NCBI RefSeq assembly: GCF_001939115.1
Contig: NZ_MQTZ01000041.1
Coordinates: 312,816 to 376,815 of the forward strand
Direction: 5' to 3'
Source: Leptolyngbya sp. 'hensonii'
GTDB lineage: Bacteria; Cyanobacteriota; Cyanobacteriia; GCF-001939115
DNA: 64,000 nt
The notes under the pieces were generated by a model. The model had not been told where the DNA came from, did not search any database, and was given only the letters and a program-made list of their open reading frames with translations. Below are positions 17,354-27,283 of the stretch, piece by piece. A program made the translations under genes and the position numbers. Within the stretch, counting starts at the first letter, position 1; each line of letters begins with the position of its first letter.

Positions 17354-17596
17354 CGATCCCACTTGGCTAAACTGTACATATCTCTATTCTCTAGTAATTT
17401 TTCTGTTCAAGCCTATGATGAAACTGCTGGCAATTCTACTGTCTTCCCTGGGAGAGAGTGACCTGAATCACCGAAAAACCTATATTCTCCCTCTTCGACT
17501 GTAGAAAGGATAGATCTGCTCTGTAGCCATGGTTTCTGAGAGGCTGTTTTAATGGTGTAGATCATCCCTTACTGCTCAACAGGAGCACTGAATATC

Positions 17597-17833
17597 ATGA
17601 GTTTGATTGCCTGGATCGTGAGTTTTGCCCTTACCAGTCTGTTTTGGAAATGGGTTTTGAGTTGGGGTGGGGCTGAATGGCTGGAAGGCTGGAAGGCTTT
17701 CTTCGTGATCGACTTGTTTGCTGGGTTCTGGTCGGCAAAGCAAATTAAGCTGTACGGATTGATTTGCTGGATAGGTTCTGGTATCTGGTTCGTCGTGGGG
17801 CTGATCTGGCCCGCAATGCGATTCCACTGGTAA
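17597..17833 (+). CDS. Small integral membrane protein
   Basis: A 78-residue protein with a clear ribosome site (CAGGAGC, 11 nt before the ATG). At least two hydrophobic helices are visible: LIAWIVSFALTSLFWKWVL and IKLYGLICWIGSGIWFVVGL. A loop between them carries EWLEGWKAFFVIDLF. It is Trp-rich (nine or more). I do not recognise a family. It lies 101 bp upstream of sasA on the same strand, so it could be co-transcribed. Minus-strand frames over the same stretch lack any protein character. Confidence 0.7.
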   Translation: MSLIAWIVSFALTSLFWKWVLSWGGAEWLEGWKAFFVIDLFAGFWSAKQIKLYGLICWIGSGIWFVVGLIWPAMRFHW

Positions 17834-17934
17834 ATTCTTCCCTTCAGAGAGACAAATTCCCAGGAAATCCTTTCCAGATGATATGAAAGTACCCAGAACA
17901 CGATAGGCTAGTCTAAGAAAGATTAAGAGATTGC

Positions 17935-19119
17935 ATGCAAGCATCTCCTCCCAAACAATTCAATCGAAAAGAGGTTCCTCTACAACTCCTTCTTTTTGTC
18001 GATAAACGTCCCAGTTCAGCTGAGCAAATTCGTCAGATTCGAGATTGCCTGGAGGAACTGCGGTCAGATTTTCATTTTGATCTGCAAGTTGTCGATGTGG
18101 GGGAACAGCCGTATTTAGCTGAGCATTTTAAGCTGGTTGCCACACCCAGCTTGATTAAGATTCATCCAGAACCCCGTCAGGTGATTGCCGGAAGTGACCT
18201 GGTGAGTAAGTTGATGGGTTGTTGGCCCCGCTGGCGACGATCGGCTGAGGATTATACCACCGACTTTAATCCTGCTGTTGGGCTAATGGAGCAGGCCGTT
18301 TCAGAGGTAGATCCATCCGGTGGTTCTATTGCCTATTCGGCTGAACTCCTCCGCCTTTCCGATGAGATTTTCCGCCTCAAACAGGAGAAGGAAGAACTGC
18401 TGGGGCAACTCCAGTTCAAGGATCGGATCATTGCCATGCTGGCCCATGACTTGCGGAATCCCCTGACGGCGACCTCCATTGCCCTGGAAACCCTGGAAAT
18501 GGCCCTTAATCCCAAAGATGGCCAGCCCTCCCGGTTACCGCCTGGGATGATCAACCAGTTACTCAAACATGCCCGTACCCAGACGCGGGCGATCGATCGA
18601 CTGATCACGGATATTCTCCAGGCAGCCAGAGGAACCCAGGCGGAGCTTCGCATCCAATTTCGCCAGTTGGATCTGGGAGAACTGTGCCAGGACGTGCTGG
18701 ACTCTCTGCGGGGGCGGATGCAGGGGAAAGCTCAGCAACTGGAACTCGATATTCCCTCAGATTTGCCCCCCGTCCATGCTGATGCGGAGCGGGTACGGCA
18801 GGTCGTCATTAATTTGCTGGACAATGCCATCAAATACACTCCCCACGAAGGGACGATCAGACTCTCGATTCTGCATCGCACCACCCAAAAGGTGCAGGTC
18901 AGTATTTGCGATAACGGCCCCGGGATTCCAGAAGAAGACCGGGAAGTGATCTTTGAAGATCACTTCCGACTGAAGCGGGATGAAGCTGCCGAGGGCTATG
19001 GGATTGGTCTGTCCCTTTGCCGCCGTATTATTCGAGCCCATTACGGTCAAATTTGGGTGGATACCGATCCGACCCATGGCAGTTGTTTCCATTTCACCCT
19101 GCCAGTGTTTCGATCGTAG
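17935..19119 (+). CDS. sasA: Adaptive-response sensory kinase SasA
   Basis: A 394-residue kinase that links the KaiABC circadian oscillator to the response regulator RpaA. Residues about 17-105 are the KaiB-like thioredoxin-fold sensor ([20 protein letters not shown], then [20 protein letters not shown]), which binds KaiC. The DHp domain has H171 in [15 protein letters not shown]. The ATPase domain has [11 protein letters not shown] (N box), DNGPGIPE and GYGIGLSLC. Length and order match SasA. There is no transmembrane segment, so it is cytoplasmic. The flavoprotein gene begins one base after its stop. Confidence 0.95.
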   Translation: MQASPPKQFNRKEVPLQLLLFVDKRPSSAEQIRQIRDCLEELRSDFHFDLQVVDVGEQPYLAEHFKLVATPSLIKIHPEPRQVIAGSDLVSKLMGCWPRWRRSAEDYTTDFNPAVGLMEQAVSEVDPSGGSIAYSAELLRLSDEIFRLKQEKEELLGQLQFKDRIIAMLAHDLRNPLTATSIALETLEMALNPKDGQPSRLPPGMINQLLKHARTQTRAIDRLITDILQAARGTQAELRIQFRQLDLGELCQDVLDSLRGRMQGKAQQLELDIPSDLPPVHADAERVRQVVINLLDNAIKYTPHEGTIRLSILHRTTQKVQVSICDNGPGIPEEDREVIFEDHFRLKRDEAAEGYGIGLSLCRRIIRAHYGQIWVDTDPTHGSCFHFTLPVFRS

Positions 19120-19120
19120 G

Positions 19121-20302
19121 ATGAGTCAAACAATGCCAACCCAAGATCTGGTCCTGATTGGGGGGGGCCACAGTCACGCGATCGCCCTGCGGCTGTTTGG
19201 CCAGAAGCCCTTACCGGGCATCCGGCTCACCTTACTGACGGAACAGGCAGATACGGCCTACTCCGGGATGTTGCCAGGCCATATTGCCGGGTTGTATCAC
19301 CATCAGGAATGCCACATCGATCTGCGAGCCCTAACTCAGTTTGCCGGGGCGGTAATCTTGCTGGATCGGGCGATCGGCCTGAATCTGGCACGTCAGCAGA
19401 TTTTCTGTGCCGATCGATCCCCCATCCGATTTGATTGGGTGTCGATCGATATTGGGAGTACACCAACCTTACCCGTCGTTTTCCAGGCCACTGCCCCTGG
19501 GATCAATATTCCCATCAAACCCGTGGCCCAATTTCTGCAACAATGGCAGCAGGTGATCCAGGAGGTGGCAAACCATCCCCATCGTCCCCTCAGTTTGGGC
19601 ATCGTCGGCGGTGGGGTAGGTGGGGTGGAATTAGCCCTGGCTCTGCAGCAGCGTCTAGAGCAGCTTCTGGCCAGCCCTGAACTCCTGACCCTACACCTGT
19701 TCCAGCGGGGGTCTACCCTTCTGTCTGGCCACAGCATCTTTGTACAGCAGACTTTTGACCGAATTTTGCTCGATCGGGGGATCTCAGTCCATTGCAAAGA
19801 AACCGTCTGTGCGGTAGCCCAGCATCAGGTGATCTGTAAATCCGGGCTGGCCGTAACCTGTGATCGGGTGTTCTGGGTCACTGAAGCCAGCGCCCCTGAA
19901 TGGCTGAGAGAATCCGGGCTGGCTGTCGATCAGCGGGGTTTTCTCCAGGTCCATCCTACCCTGCAATCGACGTCCCATCCTCAGGTCTTTGCTGCCGGGG
20001 ACATTGCCACGATCGTGGGGTATCCCCGACCCAAGGCAGGTGTTTTTGCCGTGCGCCAGGGAAAGCCCCTGTTTGAGAATCTCTGTCGGGTTCTGCAAGG
20101 TCGCTCCCTCCAGCCCCATTACCCCCAACAACGGTATCTGAGTTTGATTGGAACTGGAGGGACAACAAACACACCTCCCAAGGCCATCGCCTCCTGGGGG
20201 CCACTGGGGATTGGCCCTTCTCCTCTCCTGTGGCAATGGAAAGACTGGATCGATCGACGGTTTATGGCTCAGTTCCAGAACTATCCGCAGGCAGCCCGGT
20301 AG
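19121..20302 (+). CDS. SelD-associated FAD/NAD(P) oxidoreductase, standalone
   Basis: A 393-residue flavoprotein from the ATG at 19121, one base after the sasA stop (the frame is open further upstream inside sasA). Two dinucleotide-binding folds are visible: LVLIGGGHSHAIAL at the N-terminus and LGIVGGGVGGVELALAL near 165. The FAD motif VFAAGDIATI lies near 288. It resembles the NDH-2-like domain that is often fused to selenide, water dikinase (SelD) in cyanobacteria. Here the protein ends after this domain (KDWIDRRFMAQFQ) and no kinase part follows. Substrate unknown. It is translationally coupled to sasA, which may be chance or a shared operon. It overlaps the convergent nanE by 22 bp. Confidence 0.8.
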   Translation: MSQTMPTQDLVLIGGGHSHAIALRLFGQKPLPGIRLTLLTEQADTAYSGMLPGHIAGLYHHQECHIDLRALTQFAGAVILLDRAIGLNLARQQIFCADRSPIRFDWVSIDIGSTPTLPVVFQATAPGINIPIKPVAQFLQQWQQVIQEVANHPHRPLSLGIVGGGVGGVELALALQQRLEQLLASPELLTLHLFQRGSTLLSGHSIFVQQTFDRILLDRGISVHCKETVCAVAQHQVICKSGLAVTCDRVFWVTEASAPEWLRESGLAVDQRGFLQVHPTLQSTSHPQVFAAGDIATIVGYPRPKAGVFAVRQGKPLFENLCRVLQGRSLQPHYPQQRYLSLIGTGGTTNTPPKAIASWGPLGIGPSPLLWQWKDWIDRRFMAQFQNYPQAAR

Positions 20303-20949
20303 GCCCGCACCTGCTGCTCAATCCCGGTGATGGCGGTGCCCACCACGATCGCATAAGCGCCCAAGTCCAGAGCCTGTTTGGCCATCTGGGGGGAAGCAAT
20401 GCCTCCTTCACAGAGGATGGGCAGGGGAAGCTGGTCCACCAGTTGCTGCAGTAACTCAAAGCCCGGTGGGGTGAGGTGGCGGGTGGCTGCAGTGTAACCG
20501 TAGAGGGTGGTGCCAATCAGATCGGCACCAGCCGCTGCAGCAGCGATCGCCGCCTCCAGGGTATCGACATCCGCCATCACCGGGCGATGCAGTTCGCTAT
20601 GGATTTGGGCGATCAGGGTGGCCACCGTTTCGCCCCCGGGCCGATCGCGCCGGGTGGCATCGATCGCGATGATATCGGCTCCGGCTGCTGCGATCGCGGC
20701 AGCATGATGGAACTGGGGGGTAATGTACACCTCAAAATCTGGATCCGGTTGTTTCCAGAGACCAATCAGGGGAGCTTGAACCCGCTGCCGCACAGCTCGA
20801 ATATGGGTGGGGGTGTCAATGCGTACTCCCACTGCCCCCTGCTGGATCGCGGCCTGGGCCATGGCTGCGATCACGATCGGATCGTGCAAGGGAGACGCCA
20901 CCGGAGCCTGACAGGAAACAATCAGTCCTCTTCCCAGGATGTTTAGCAT
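20281..20949 (-). CDS. nanE: N-acylglucosamine-6-phosphate 2-epimerase
   Basis: A 222-residue TIM-barrel enzyme that interconverts ManNAc-6-phosphate and GlcNAc-6-phosphate. Family marks are the start GLIVSCQAP, the barrel strand GADIIAIDATRRDRP (about 89-103), MADVDTLEAA, and the phosphate-binding segment LCEGGIASPQMAKQALDLGA (about 178-197) followed by AIVVGTAIT. Length matches NanE. No other sialic-acid catabolic genes lie nearby, so here it may serve amino-sugar recycling. It is monocistronic, and its 3' end overlaps the flavoprotein by 22 bp. Confidence 0.9.
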   Translation of the reverse strand: MLNILGRGLIVSCQAPVASPLHDPIVIAAMAQAAIQQGAVGVRIDTPTHIRAVRQRVQAPLIGLWKQPDPDFEVYITPQFHHAAAIAAAGADIIAIDATRRDRPGGETVATLIAQIHSELHRPVMADVDTLEAAIAAAAAGADLIGTTLYGYTAATRHLTPPGFELLQQLVDQLPLPILCEGGIASPQMAKQALDLGAYAIVVGTAITGIEQQVRAYRAACG

Positions 20950-21009
20950 ACTGACTATCGTATCGCCACTTTAAATCCCCTCCTGGGAGAGGTGGGAAGG
21001 GGACCGGAA

Positions 21010-23337
21010 TCAGGGGTTACTTCCGATCGCTGGGGTTGGGGTGCCCAACAGAGCCGCCAGACGATTGATGAATTGCTCCGGTTGGATGGGTTTTGTCAGA
21101 TAATCATCTGCGCCTAACTCAGACAGGTGCTCCGGCGGGATGGGTTTATCAATCAGGGCCATGATCTTAACGTGCCTGACCAGTGGCGTCTCCCGTAAAG
21201 ATCGAATAATATCACTCCCCGTGATACTGGGCAGTTGCATGGCGGTAATCACCGCTAGAGGCTGCAGCATTTTAATTTGCCGAATCGCGGTTGTCCCTTC
21301 TACAATCCAGACCACCTGATAATTCGCAGCCGTCAGGAGATCACAGAGAAGCATGGCATCCTCTTCCTGTTCCTCAATCAGAATGATTTGCCCCTTGTCT
21401 ATCTTGGCTTCGGGGAGGACTTTATCCGGTTCAGTCTCACTGGGTTCAGCCGTTCGAGGGGGTAACCAGACCGTGAACATGGAGCCAATTCCCAGATTGG
21501 ACTCCACCTCAATTCGCCCCCCATGGAGTTCAGCCAGTTGTTTGGTCAGGGCCAATCCTAGCCCGGTGCCTTCGTATTCCCGATCGTAGGAGGTATCGAG
21601 CTGCTGGAATTTGTTAAACAGGAGGGGTTTTTGATGATCGGCTATCCCGATCCCGGTATCTTCCACCTGGAAAACGGCAGTTTTTCCCTCCAGCCACGAT
21701 CTCAAGATCACCTTCCCCCCGGCAGGGGTAAACTTGATGGCATTGCTGAGTAAATTGAGCAGGATCTGCTTAATGCGACGACGATCGCCGGTAAACGTAT
21801 CCTGTTGAGGAATAATGCTGACCTCCAAAACCAATTCAACTTCGTGTCGCTGGGCTTCTTCCTGCAGAGTCTGCAGACTCTGCTGAGCCAAACGACTGAG
21901 GGAAAACTCGGTAATGCGGAGAACAGCTTTCCCGGCTTCTACCTGGGAAAGGTCGAGAATGTCGCTGATCAGAGCCATCAGATGACTCCCACTATTGTGA
22001 ATGATCTGCAGATAGCGCCGTTGCCGATCGTTCAGATCTCCCAGGGGCCAGCGGAGCAGGGTTTCTGACATGCCGATGATGCAGGTGAGGGGCGTTTTGA
22101 GTTCATGGCTCATCGCAGCCAGAAAATCGCTTTTGGCCCGGTTGGCAGCTTCCGCCGTCTCCATGGCATCGTATAACTCCTGGGTTCTGCGCACAACCCG
22201 TTGTTCCAGATGCCCCTTCTCTTGTTGGATCTGGTTATATAGTTTGGCCTGGTAGATGGCAATTTCCAACTGACGGGCAATGTGCTGAAGAAATTCCTGT
22301 TCATTGTCCAACCAGTAGCGGGGGTGAAAACACTGGTGGGCAATTAAGAGGCCCCAAAGCTCATCTTGGACCACGATCGGCACAATCAATTTAGCGCGCA
22401 CCTGAATCTGACGCAGCATGCTCAGGAGGCAATGGGATTTAGGATAGCTGGTTTCAATGTCAGAGACAGCCTGGGTCAGCCCCCGCCGATACTTCTCTCG
22501 AGAATCCGATACTTGAATAAAGCAGAGATCCCCTTCAGTCCAGTGGAGCACGGAAAGAATCTCGTCTCCCGATCGGGATTCATGGGTAATGCGGCCACAA
22601 TTGGGGGACTGGCTGGCGGGTTGAACAGGGTTCGTACTATTGTCAAATTGATAGATCAGCAGTCGATCCAACTTCAGGAAGGGGCGAACCTGCTGCACAG
22701 CAGTCTCCAGAATGATCGGAAGTTCCAGACTTTGCCGAATCTGAGCACTGACCTGATTCAGCAGTCGTTCCTGTTCAACCTGCTGTCGCAGGGCTTCTTC
22801 TACCGGACGACAAACAGGGGGATATATGGTGGTGGACCCTTCGGCGGCTGCGCCGGTCAGAACTTCAACCAGATGCAGGGTAAATTCACTTTGCAGACCC
22901 GGATCATTGGGTTGCAGGATTGTTCTGGCCTGCTCCAGCTTTTGCTGCACGAGCGGATCTGGGTCAGTCTGGTCCAGACGATCGAGAAAGGCTGCGATCG
23001 CACCTGATTCAAAGGTCAAGGCCACATCATAGGTCGTTAAATCGGCTGCCCGGAAGCGGCCCACCAGCAGGGCACTAAAGTTTGGCGAAGCCAGTAGCGC
23101 AAACTCAGCCACTTGATCTGAGGTTAAAATAGTCGGGTTGATCAGCCACTCTTCGGTCAGGAATACCCCTGTCTCAGGCTGAGGTTGCCCCATCTCTTGG
23201 AGTAAATTCCGCAATTGCTGAAAGGTGGTTCGAGTCAGGGTTCGAGTCAGGGGATGGGCGGAAGAGTTGGCCATGCGAAAAGCAGATGAGCAAGTTGGAT
23301 CAGCAGCACCTGTATAAAAAGCATCGGTCGAACTCAC
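21010..23337 (-). CDS. Soluble hybrid histidine kinase with GAF sensor and degenerate receiver
   Basis: A 775-residue protein. An N-terminal region (about 25-180) looks like a cyanobacterial sensory domain of unknown type. A GAF domain follows (about 190-365; [20 protein letters not shown] and [18 protein letters not shown]). The DHp domain has [14 protein letters not shown] (His near 409), and the ATPase domain has [22 protein letters not shown] and [10 protein letters not shown]. The last 120 residues are a receiver. Its phospho-acceptor strand reads [13 protein letters not shown], with Ala where Asp should be, so it cannot be phosphorylated in the normal way. There are no transmembrane helices. 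The gene is monocistronic and divergent from cobN. Confidence 0.9.
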   Translation of the reverse strand: MSSTDAFYTGAADPTCSSAFRMANSSAHPLTRTLTRTTFQQLRNLLQEMGQPQPETGVFLTEEWLINPTILTSDQVAEFALLASPNFSALLVGRFRAADLTTYDVALTFESGAIAAFLDRLDQTDPDPLVQQKLEQARTILQPNDPGLQSEFTLHLVEVLTGAAAEGSTTIYPPVCRPVEEALRQQVEQERLLNQVSAQIRQSLELPIILETAVQQVRPFLKLDRLLIYQFDNSTNPVQPASQSPNCGRITHESRSGDEILSVLHWTEGDLCFIQVSDSREKYRRGLTQAVSDIETSYPKSHCLLSMLRQIQVRAKLIVPIVVQDELWGLLIAHQCFHPRYWLDNEQEFLQHIARQLEIAIYQAKLYNQIQQEKGHLEQRVVRRTQELYDAMETAEAANRAKSDFLAAMSHELKTPLTCIIGMSETLLRWPLGDLNDRQRRYLQIIHNSGSHLMALISDILDLSQVEAGKAVLRITEFSLSRLAQQSLQTLQEEAQRHEVELVLEVSIIPQQDTFTGDRRRIKQILLNLLSNAIKFTPAGGKVILRSWLEGKTAVFQVEDTGIGIADHQKPLLFNKFQQLDTSYDREYEGTGLGLALTKQLAELHGGRIEVESNLGIGSMFTVWLPPRTAEPSETEPDKVLPEAKIDKGQIILIEEQEEDAMLLCDLLTAANYQVVWIVEGTTAIRQIKMLQPLAVITAMQLPSITGSDIIRSLRETPLVRHVKIMALIDKPIPPEHLSELGADDYLTKPIQPEQFINRLAALLGTPTPAIGSNP

Positions 23338-23440
23338 AAATCAAGTTAAGGTATGAGTTGCGTCTGATCGCTTTCCTAAATTGTCAGAGAACAATTATCA
23401 AATCAGCATATCTTAAACTTTTAAAACGCGGGAGAGTACA

Positions 23441-26400
23441 ATGCATCGCTTAGCGGCTGCTCCAGGGGGATGGGATTCCCAGGCTGAGGGCGTTATTTTT
23501 GTCGAGCAGACTCCTGCAGACCTCGTCATCCTCACAGCAGCCGATACGGACATCCAGACTCTGGCTGGAGCAGTCCCTCGTCTGCCCGCCGGATTTCCAT
23601 CGATCCGAGTCGTCAATCTGTTGCAACTTCAGCAGCAACTCACGATCGATACCTATGCTGAAACCGTGCTGCAACAGGCCAAAGTGATTGTGGTGCGCCT
23701 GTTGGGGGGACGAGCCTACTGGTCCTATGGTCTGGAGGTGGTGCGGGAACTGGTGCAGCAGACTGGAGGGGCACTGCTGGTCTTACCGGGAGACGATCGT
23801 CCTGATCCAGACCTGCTCAGTCATTCCACCGTTCCCCTGGCCGTCGTCAACCGGCTCTGGCAATATTTCACGGAAGGGGGCGTTGAGAATCTGGTCAACG
23901 CCCTGAAATTTATGGCGGATAATTGCCTGGGGACTTCTTTCCAGCCCCAACCACCCCAGGTGATTCCCTATGTGGGGCAATATGAGTTTGTGACCCTCAC
24001 ACCGATCTCTGAAAAGTTTGGCTCAAGTCAGCAGACTGGCTTGCAATCCTCTCTGGGGAGGGGATTAGGTATACACGATAGCCTCAAGCGAAGAGGCAAG
24101 AACCACAGAGTCGGGATTCTATTCTACCGAGCGTTGGTTCTGTCCGGAAATACCGGGGTGATCGATGCCCTGTGTCAGGCCTTGGTGGAGCGGCATCTGG
24201 AGCCAGTGCCCCTATACGTGTTTTCACCCCGCGACCCCGATGCCCAGCAGGAGATGCTCAAATTCTTTCGATCGCCTGCAGGTCAATCCATTGACCTGCT
24301 CCTGAATGCCACCAGCTTTTCGGTGGCCCGGTTAGATCAGGAAACCCCCGATCTGGATCTGTGGCAGCAACTGCAGGTGCCCGTGCTTCAGGTAATTTTC
24401 AGCAGTGGCAGTCGAGAGCAATGGCAGAGCCGCTTTCAGGGACTGTCTCCCCGAGATATGGCGATCAACGTGGCCCTGCCAGAAGTGGATGGGCGCATCA
24501 TCAGTCGGGCAGTGTCCTTTAAGGCGGTGCAAAGCCGTTGCGATGCCCTGGAGACAGATGTGGTGGTGTATGAACCAGAGCCCGATCGAATCCAGTTCGT
24601 TGCCGATCTGGCAGCCCACTGGATTCGGTTGCGCCAGACTCCGGTGCCGGAGCGCCGCATTGCCCTGATTCTGGCCAACTATCCCACTCGCGATGGCCGA
24701 TTGGCGAATGGGGTGGGGCTGGATACCCCAGCCAGTTGTATTGAGATTCTGAAAGCGTTGCAGCAAGCAGGCTACTGGGTGGAGAATATTCCAACCAGTG
24801 GGGATGACTTGGTCCAGCAGTTAACCGCTGGAGTCACCAATGACCCTGAAGGTCGAGATCTGCGTCCGGTGCACCAGAGCCTGCCTCTGACGGACTATCG
24901 CCGCTACTTTACCAGCCTCCCGGCTGAAGTCCAGGCAGGCATCACCGATCGCTGGAGCAGTTTTCCGACCTCCGATCTCCCCATTTATGGTCTGCAATTC
25001 GGCCATATTTTTGTTGGTATCCAACCGGCCCGGGGCTATGACCTGGACCCGGCTCTGAACTACCATGCCCCCGATCTGGAACCGCCCCACACTTACCTGG
25101 CATTTTATGCCTGGGTGCGGCAGCAGTTTCAGGCCCAGGCGATCGTGCATGTGGGCAAGCATGGCAACCTGGAATGGCTACCGGGCAAGAGTGCGGCATT
25201 GGGACCCACCTGCTACCCGGAGGTGGTTCTGGGGCCGATGCCCCATCTCTATCCCTTTATCGTTAATGACCCCGGTGAAGGGGCTCAGGCCAAGCGTCGC
25301 ACCCAGGCTGTGATTCTGGATCATCTCACCCCACCCATGACCCGGGCCGAACTCTATGGCCCCCTGGAACGGTTGGAGGTGTTGATCGATGAATATTACG
25401 AAGCCCAGAATCTGAATCCCTCGCGACTGCCGACGATCGCTGAAAAGATTACGACCCTGGTGATCAAAGAGAATTTACACCAAGACTTGAATATCGAACC
25501 TGTGGTCGATGCTGCCTTCTTAACTCGCACCGATGCCTACCTGTGCGAGTTGAAGGAAGCTCAGATCCGAGACGGATTACATATTTTTGGCTGCTGTCCC
25601 AGGGGACGACAACTGCGGGATCTGACCGTGGCGATCGCTCGCCAGCCGGGAGGGGGCCGTCTGGGCCTCACCCGTGCCCTGGCCAGGGATCTGGGCCTGG
25701 ACTTTGACCCCCTTTCCCCCTCTGAGGAGGGAATCTCCGGGCTGCGGGACGGCATCGATCGCCTGGAGGAGCAGGCAGCGGATCTAGTGGATCAACTGAT
25801 CCGGGAGCCAGGAGCGGATTTGGTGACCCCATGCCCTGGTGCGGCCACCTTACGGGAGTTGGAGTGGGTGCGCGATCGGCTCCTACCGGCTCTCTTCCAG
25901 ACCCGATCGGAACTCACCCATCTGCTGCAGGGTCTGGATGGCGGGTATGTTCCCAGCGGTCCCTCTGGGGCTCCGACTAGAGGCCGCCCGGAGGTGCTGC
26001 CCACGGGACGCAATTTCTATACGGTGGACATCCGAGCGGTGCCGACGGAGAGTGCCTGGGATACGGGGCGCAAAGCAGCAGAAATTCTGGTGGAGCGCTA
26101 TACCCAGGAGCATGGGGAATATCCCCGCACCCTGGGCCTGTCCATCTGGGGGACAGCGACCATGCGAACCGGTGGTGATGACCTGGCAGAGGCTTTGGCC
26201 CTGCTGGGGGTGCGCCCGGTGTGGGATGGTCCTTCCCGACGAGTGGTGGACTTTGAGATTCTGCCCTTGAGCGCTCTCGGTCGTCCCCGGGTGGATGTGA
26301 CCCTGCGGGTTTCAGGCTTTTTCCGGGATGCCTTCCCGAACTTGATTGACCTGTTTGACCAGGCGATCGCCGCTGTGGCAGCGCTGGAGGAACCCGCTGA

Positions 26401-27223
26401 CCAGAATCCCCTGGCGGCCCAAGTGCGGCAGGAAGCTGAATCCTGGGAGGCTGCGGGACTGACCCTAGAACAGGCTGCCCAGCAGGCCCATTACCGCATC
26501 TTTGGCTCACGCCCAGGGGCTTACGGAGCTGGGTTGCAGGGCTTGATTGAATCCCAGAACTGGACAGATGACGCTGACCTGGCTCGCGCCTACATTAACT
26601 GGAGCAGCTATGCTTATAGCCGTCGGGCGGAGGGGCAGGCGGCCCCGGCGGCCTTTGAGCAACGGTTACGCCAGATGCAGGTGGTGCTGCATAACCAGGA
26701 CAACCGGGAGCATGACCTGCTGGACTCCGATGATTATTACCAGTTCCAGGGGGGCTTAGCTGCAGCCGTACGGATGGTGGCTGGGCGAGAGGCCCAGACT
26801 TACTTTGGGGATAATGCCTTGCCCGAATCTCCCAAGGTTCGCCTGCTACGGGAGGAAATCGCTAGAGTGTACCGCTCCCGAGTGATTAACCCCAAATGGA
26901 TTGCGGGGGTGATGCGCCACGGCTACAAAGGGGCGGCGGAAATGGCAGCGACGGTGGATTTCCTATTTGCCTACGATGCTACAGCCCGGTGCGTGGCGGA
27001 TTACATGTATCAGGATGTGGCTGAGGCCTACCTGCTCCAGGCCGAGGTCCAAACCTTTATCCAACAGAGTAACCCCTGGGCCTTGCGGGACATGGCCGAA
27101 CGATTGCTGGAGGCTAACCAGCGGGGCCTGTGGCAGGGTGCGGAGTCTAAACTCCTGGATGAGTTACGATCGATCGTCCATCGAGCTGAAGCAGATATTG
27201 AACAACGATCGCATCACCCTTGA
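23441..27223 (+). CDS. cobN: Cobaltochelatase subunit CobN
   Basis: A 1260-residue large subunit of the aerobic-type cobalt chelatase, homologous to ChlH. It inserts Co2+ into hydrogenobyrinate a,c-diamide during cobalamin synthesis; cyanobacteria have no clear CobST and are thought to use ChlI/ChlD-like subunits. Visible motifs are the start of the family ([20 protein letters not shown]), VGILFYRA, the metal-site region HVGKHGNLEWLPGK and the C-terminal HGYKGAAEM. Residues about 195-225 (STGLQSSLGRGLGIHD-type) form an insertion with a basic, Gly-rich character, not typical of this region. No B12 riboswitch is visible upstream. The pentapeptide gene follows 60 bp later. Confidence 0.92.
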   Translation: MHRLAAAPGGWDSQAEGVIFVEQTPADLVILTAADTDIQTLAGAVPRLPAGFPSIRVVNLLQLQQQLTIDTYAETVLQQAKVIVVRLLGGRAYWSYGLEVVRELVQQTGGALLVLPGDDRPDPDLLSHSTVPLAVVNRLWQYFTEGGVENLVNALKFMADNCLGTSFQPQPPQVIPYVGQYEFVTLTPISEKFGSSQQTGLQSSLGRGLGIHDSLKRRGKNHRVGILFYRALVLSGNTGVIDALCQALVERHLEPVPLYVFSPRDPDAQQEMLKFFRSPAGQSIDLLLNATSFSVARLDQETPDLDLWQQLQVPVLQVIFSSGSREQWQSRFQGLSPRDMAINVALPEVDGRIISRAVSFKAVQSRCDALETDVVVYEPEPDRIQFVADLAAHWIRLRQTPVPERRIALILANYPTRDGRLANGVGLDTPASCIEILKALQQAGYWVENIPTSGDDLVQQLTAGVTNDPEGRDLRPVHQSLPLTDYRRYFTSLPAEVQAGITDRWSSFPTSDLPIYGLQFGHIFVGIQPARGYDLDPALNYHAPDLEPPHTYLAFYAWVRQQFQAQAIVHVGKHGNLEWLPGKSAALGPTCYPEVVLGPMPHLYPFIVNDPGEGAQAKRRTQAVILDHLTPPMTRAELYGPLERLEVLIDEYYEAQNLNPSRLPTIAEKITTLVIKENLHQDLNIEPVVDAAFLTRTDAYLCELKEAQIRDGLHIFGCCPRGRQLRDLTVAIARQPGGGRLGLTRALARDLGLDFDPLSPSEEGISGLRDGIDRLEEQAADLVDQLIREPGADLVTPCPGAATLRELEWVRDRLLPALFQTRSELTHLLQGLDGGYVPSGPSGAPTRGRPEVLPTGRNFYTVDIRAVPTESAWDTGRKAAEILVERYTQEHGEYPRTLGLSIWGTATMRTGGDDLAEALALLGVRPVWDGPSRRVVDFEILPLSALGRPRVDVTLRVSGFFRDAFPNLIDLFDQAIAAVAALEEPADQNPLAAQVRQEAESWEAAGLTLEQAAQQAHYRIFGSRPGAYGAGLQGLIESQNWTDDADLARAYINWSSYAYSRRAEGQAAPAAFEQRLRQMQVVLHNQDNREHDLLDSDDYYQFQGGLAAAVRMVAGREAQTYFGDNALPESPKVRLLREEIARVYRSRVINPKWIAGVMRHGYKGAAEMAATVDFLFAYDATARCVADYMYQDVAEAYLLQAEVQTFIQQSNPWALRDMAERLLEANQRGLWQGAESKLLDELRSIVHRAEADIEQRSHHP

Positions 27224-27250
27224 CATTCCCCTGCCATCTGCTTACGTCTG

Positions 27251-27280
27251 AAGTATACTAGCTTATAGTATAAGCGTACT
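27251..27280. promoter_or_regulatory. Palindromic site before the pentapeptide gene
   Basis: CTTATAGTATAAG (27262-27274) is a perfect palindrome around a single G. It is flanked by AGTATACTAG on the left and CGTACT on the right, which extend a partial dyad. It lies 10 bp before the ATG at 27284. It might be an operator or a hairpin in the leader; no regulator can be named. Confidence 0.35.
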
Positions 27281-27283
27281 AAG

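Noticed and set aside
17569-17944. Two minus-strand open frames (110 and 122 codons) over the small membrane-protein gene
   Set aside because: The plus-strand gene has a good ribosome site and clear helices. The minus-strand products have neither.
23338-23440. Possible cobalamin riboswitch upstream of cobN
   Set aside because: The 103-bp gap is too short and contains no B12-box-like conserved segment.
25977-26510. 177-codon minus-strand open frame within cobN
   Set aside because: It is antisense to cobN and has a Pro/Gly/Arg-rich composition without domain character.
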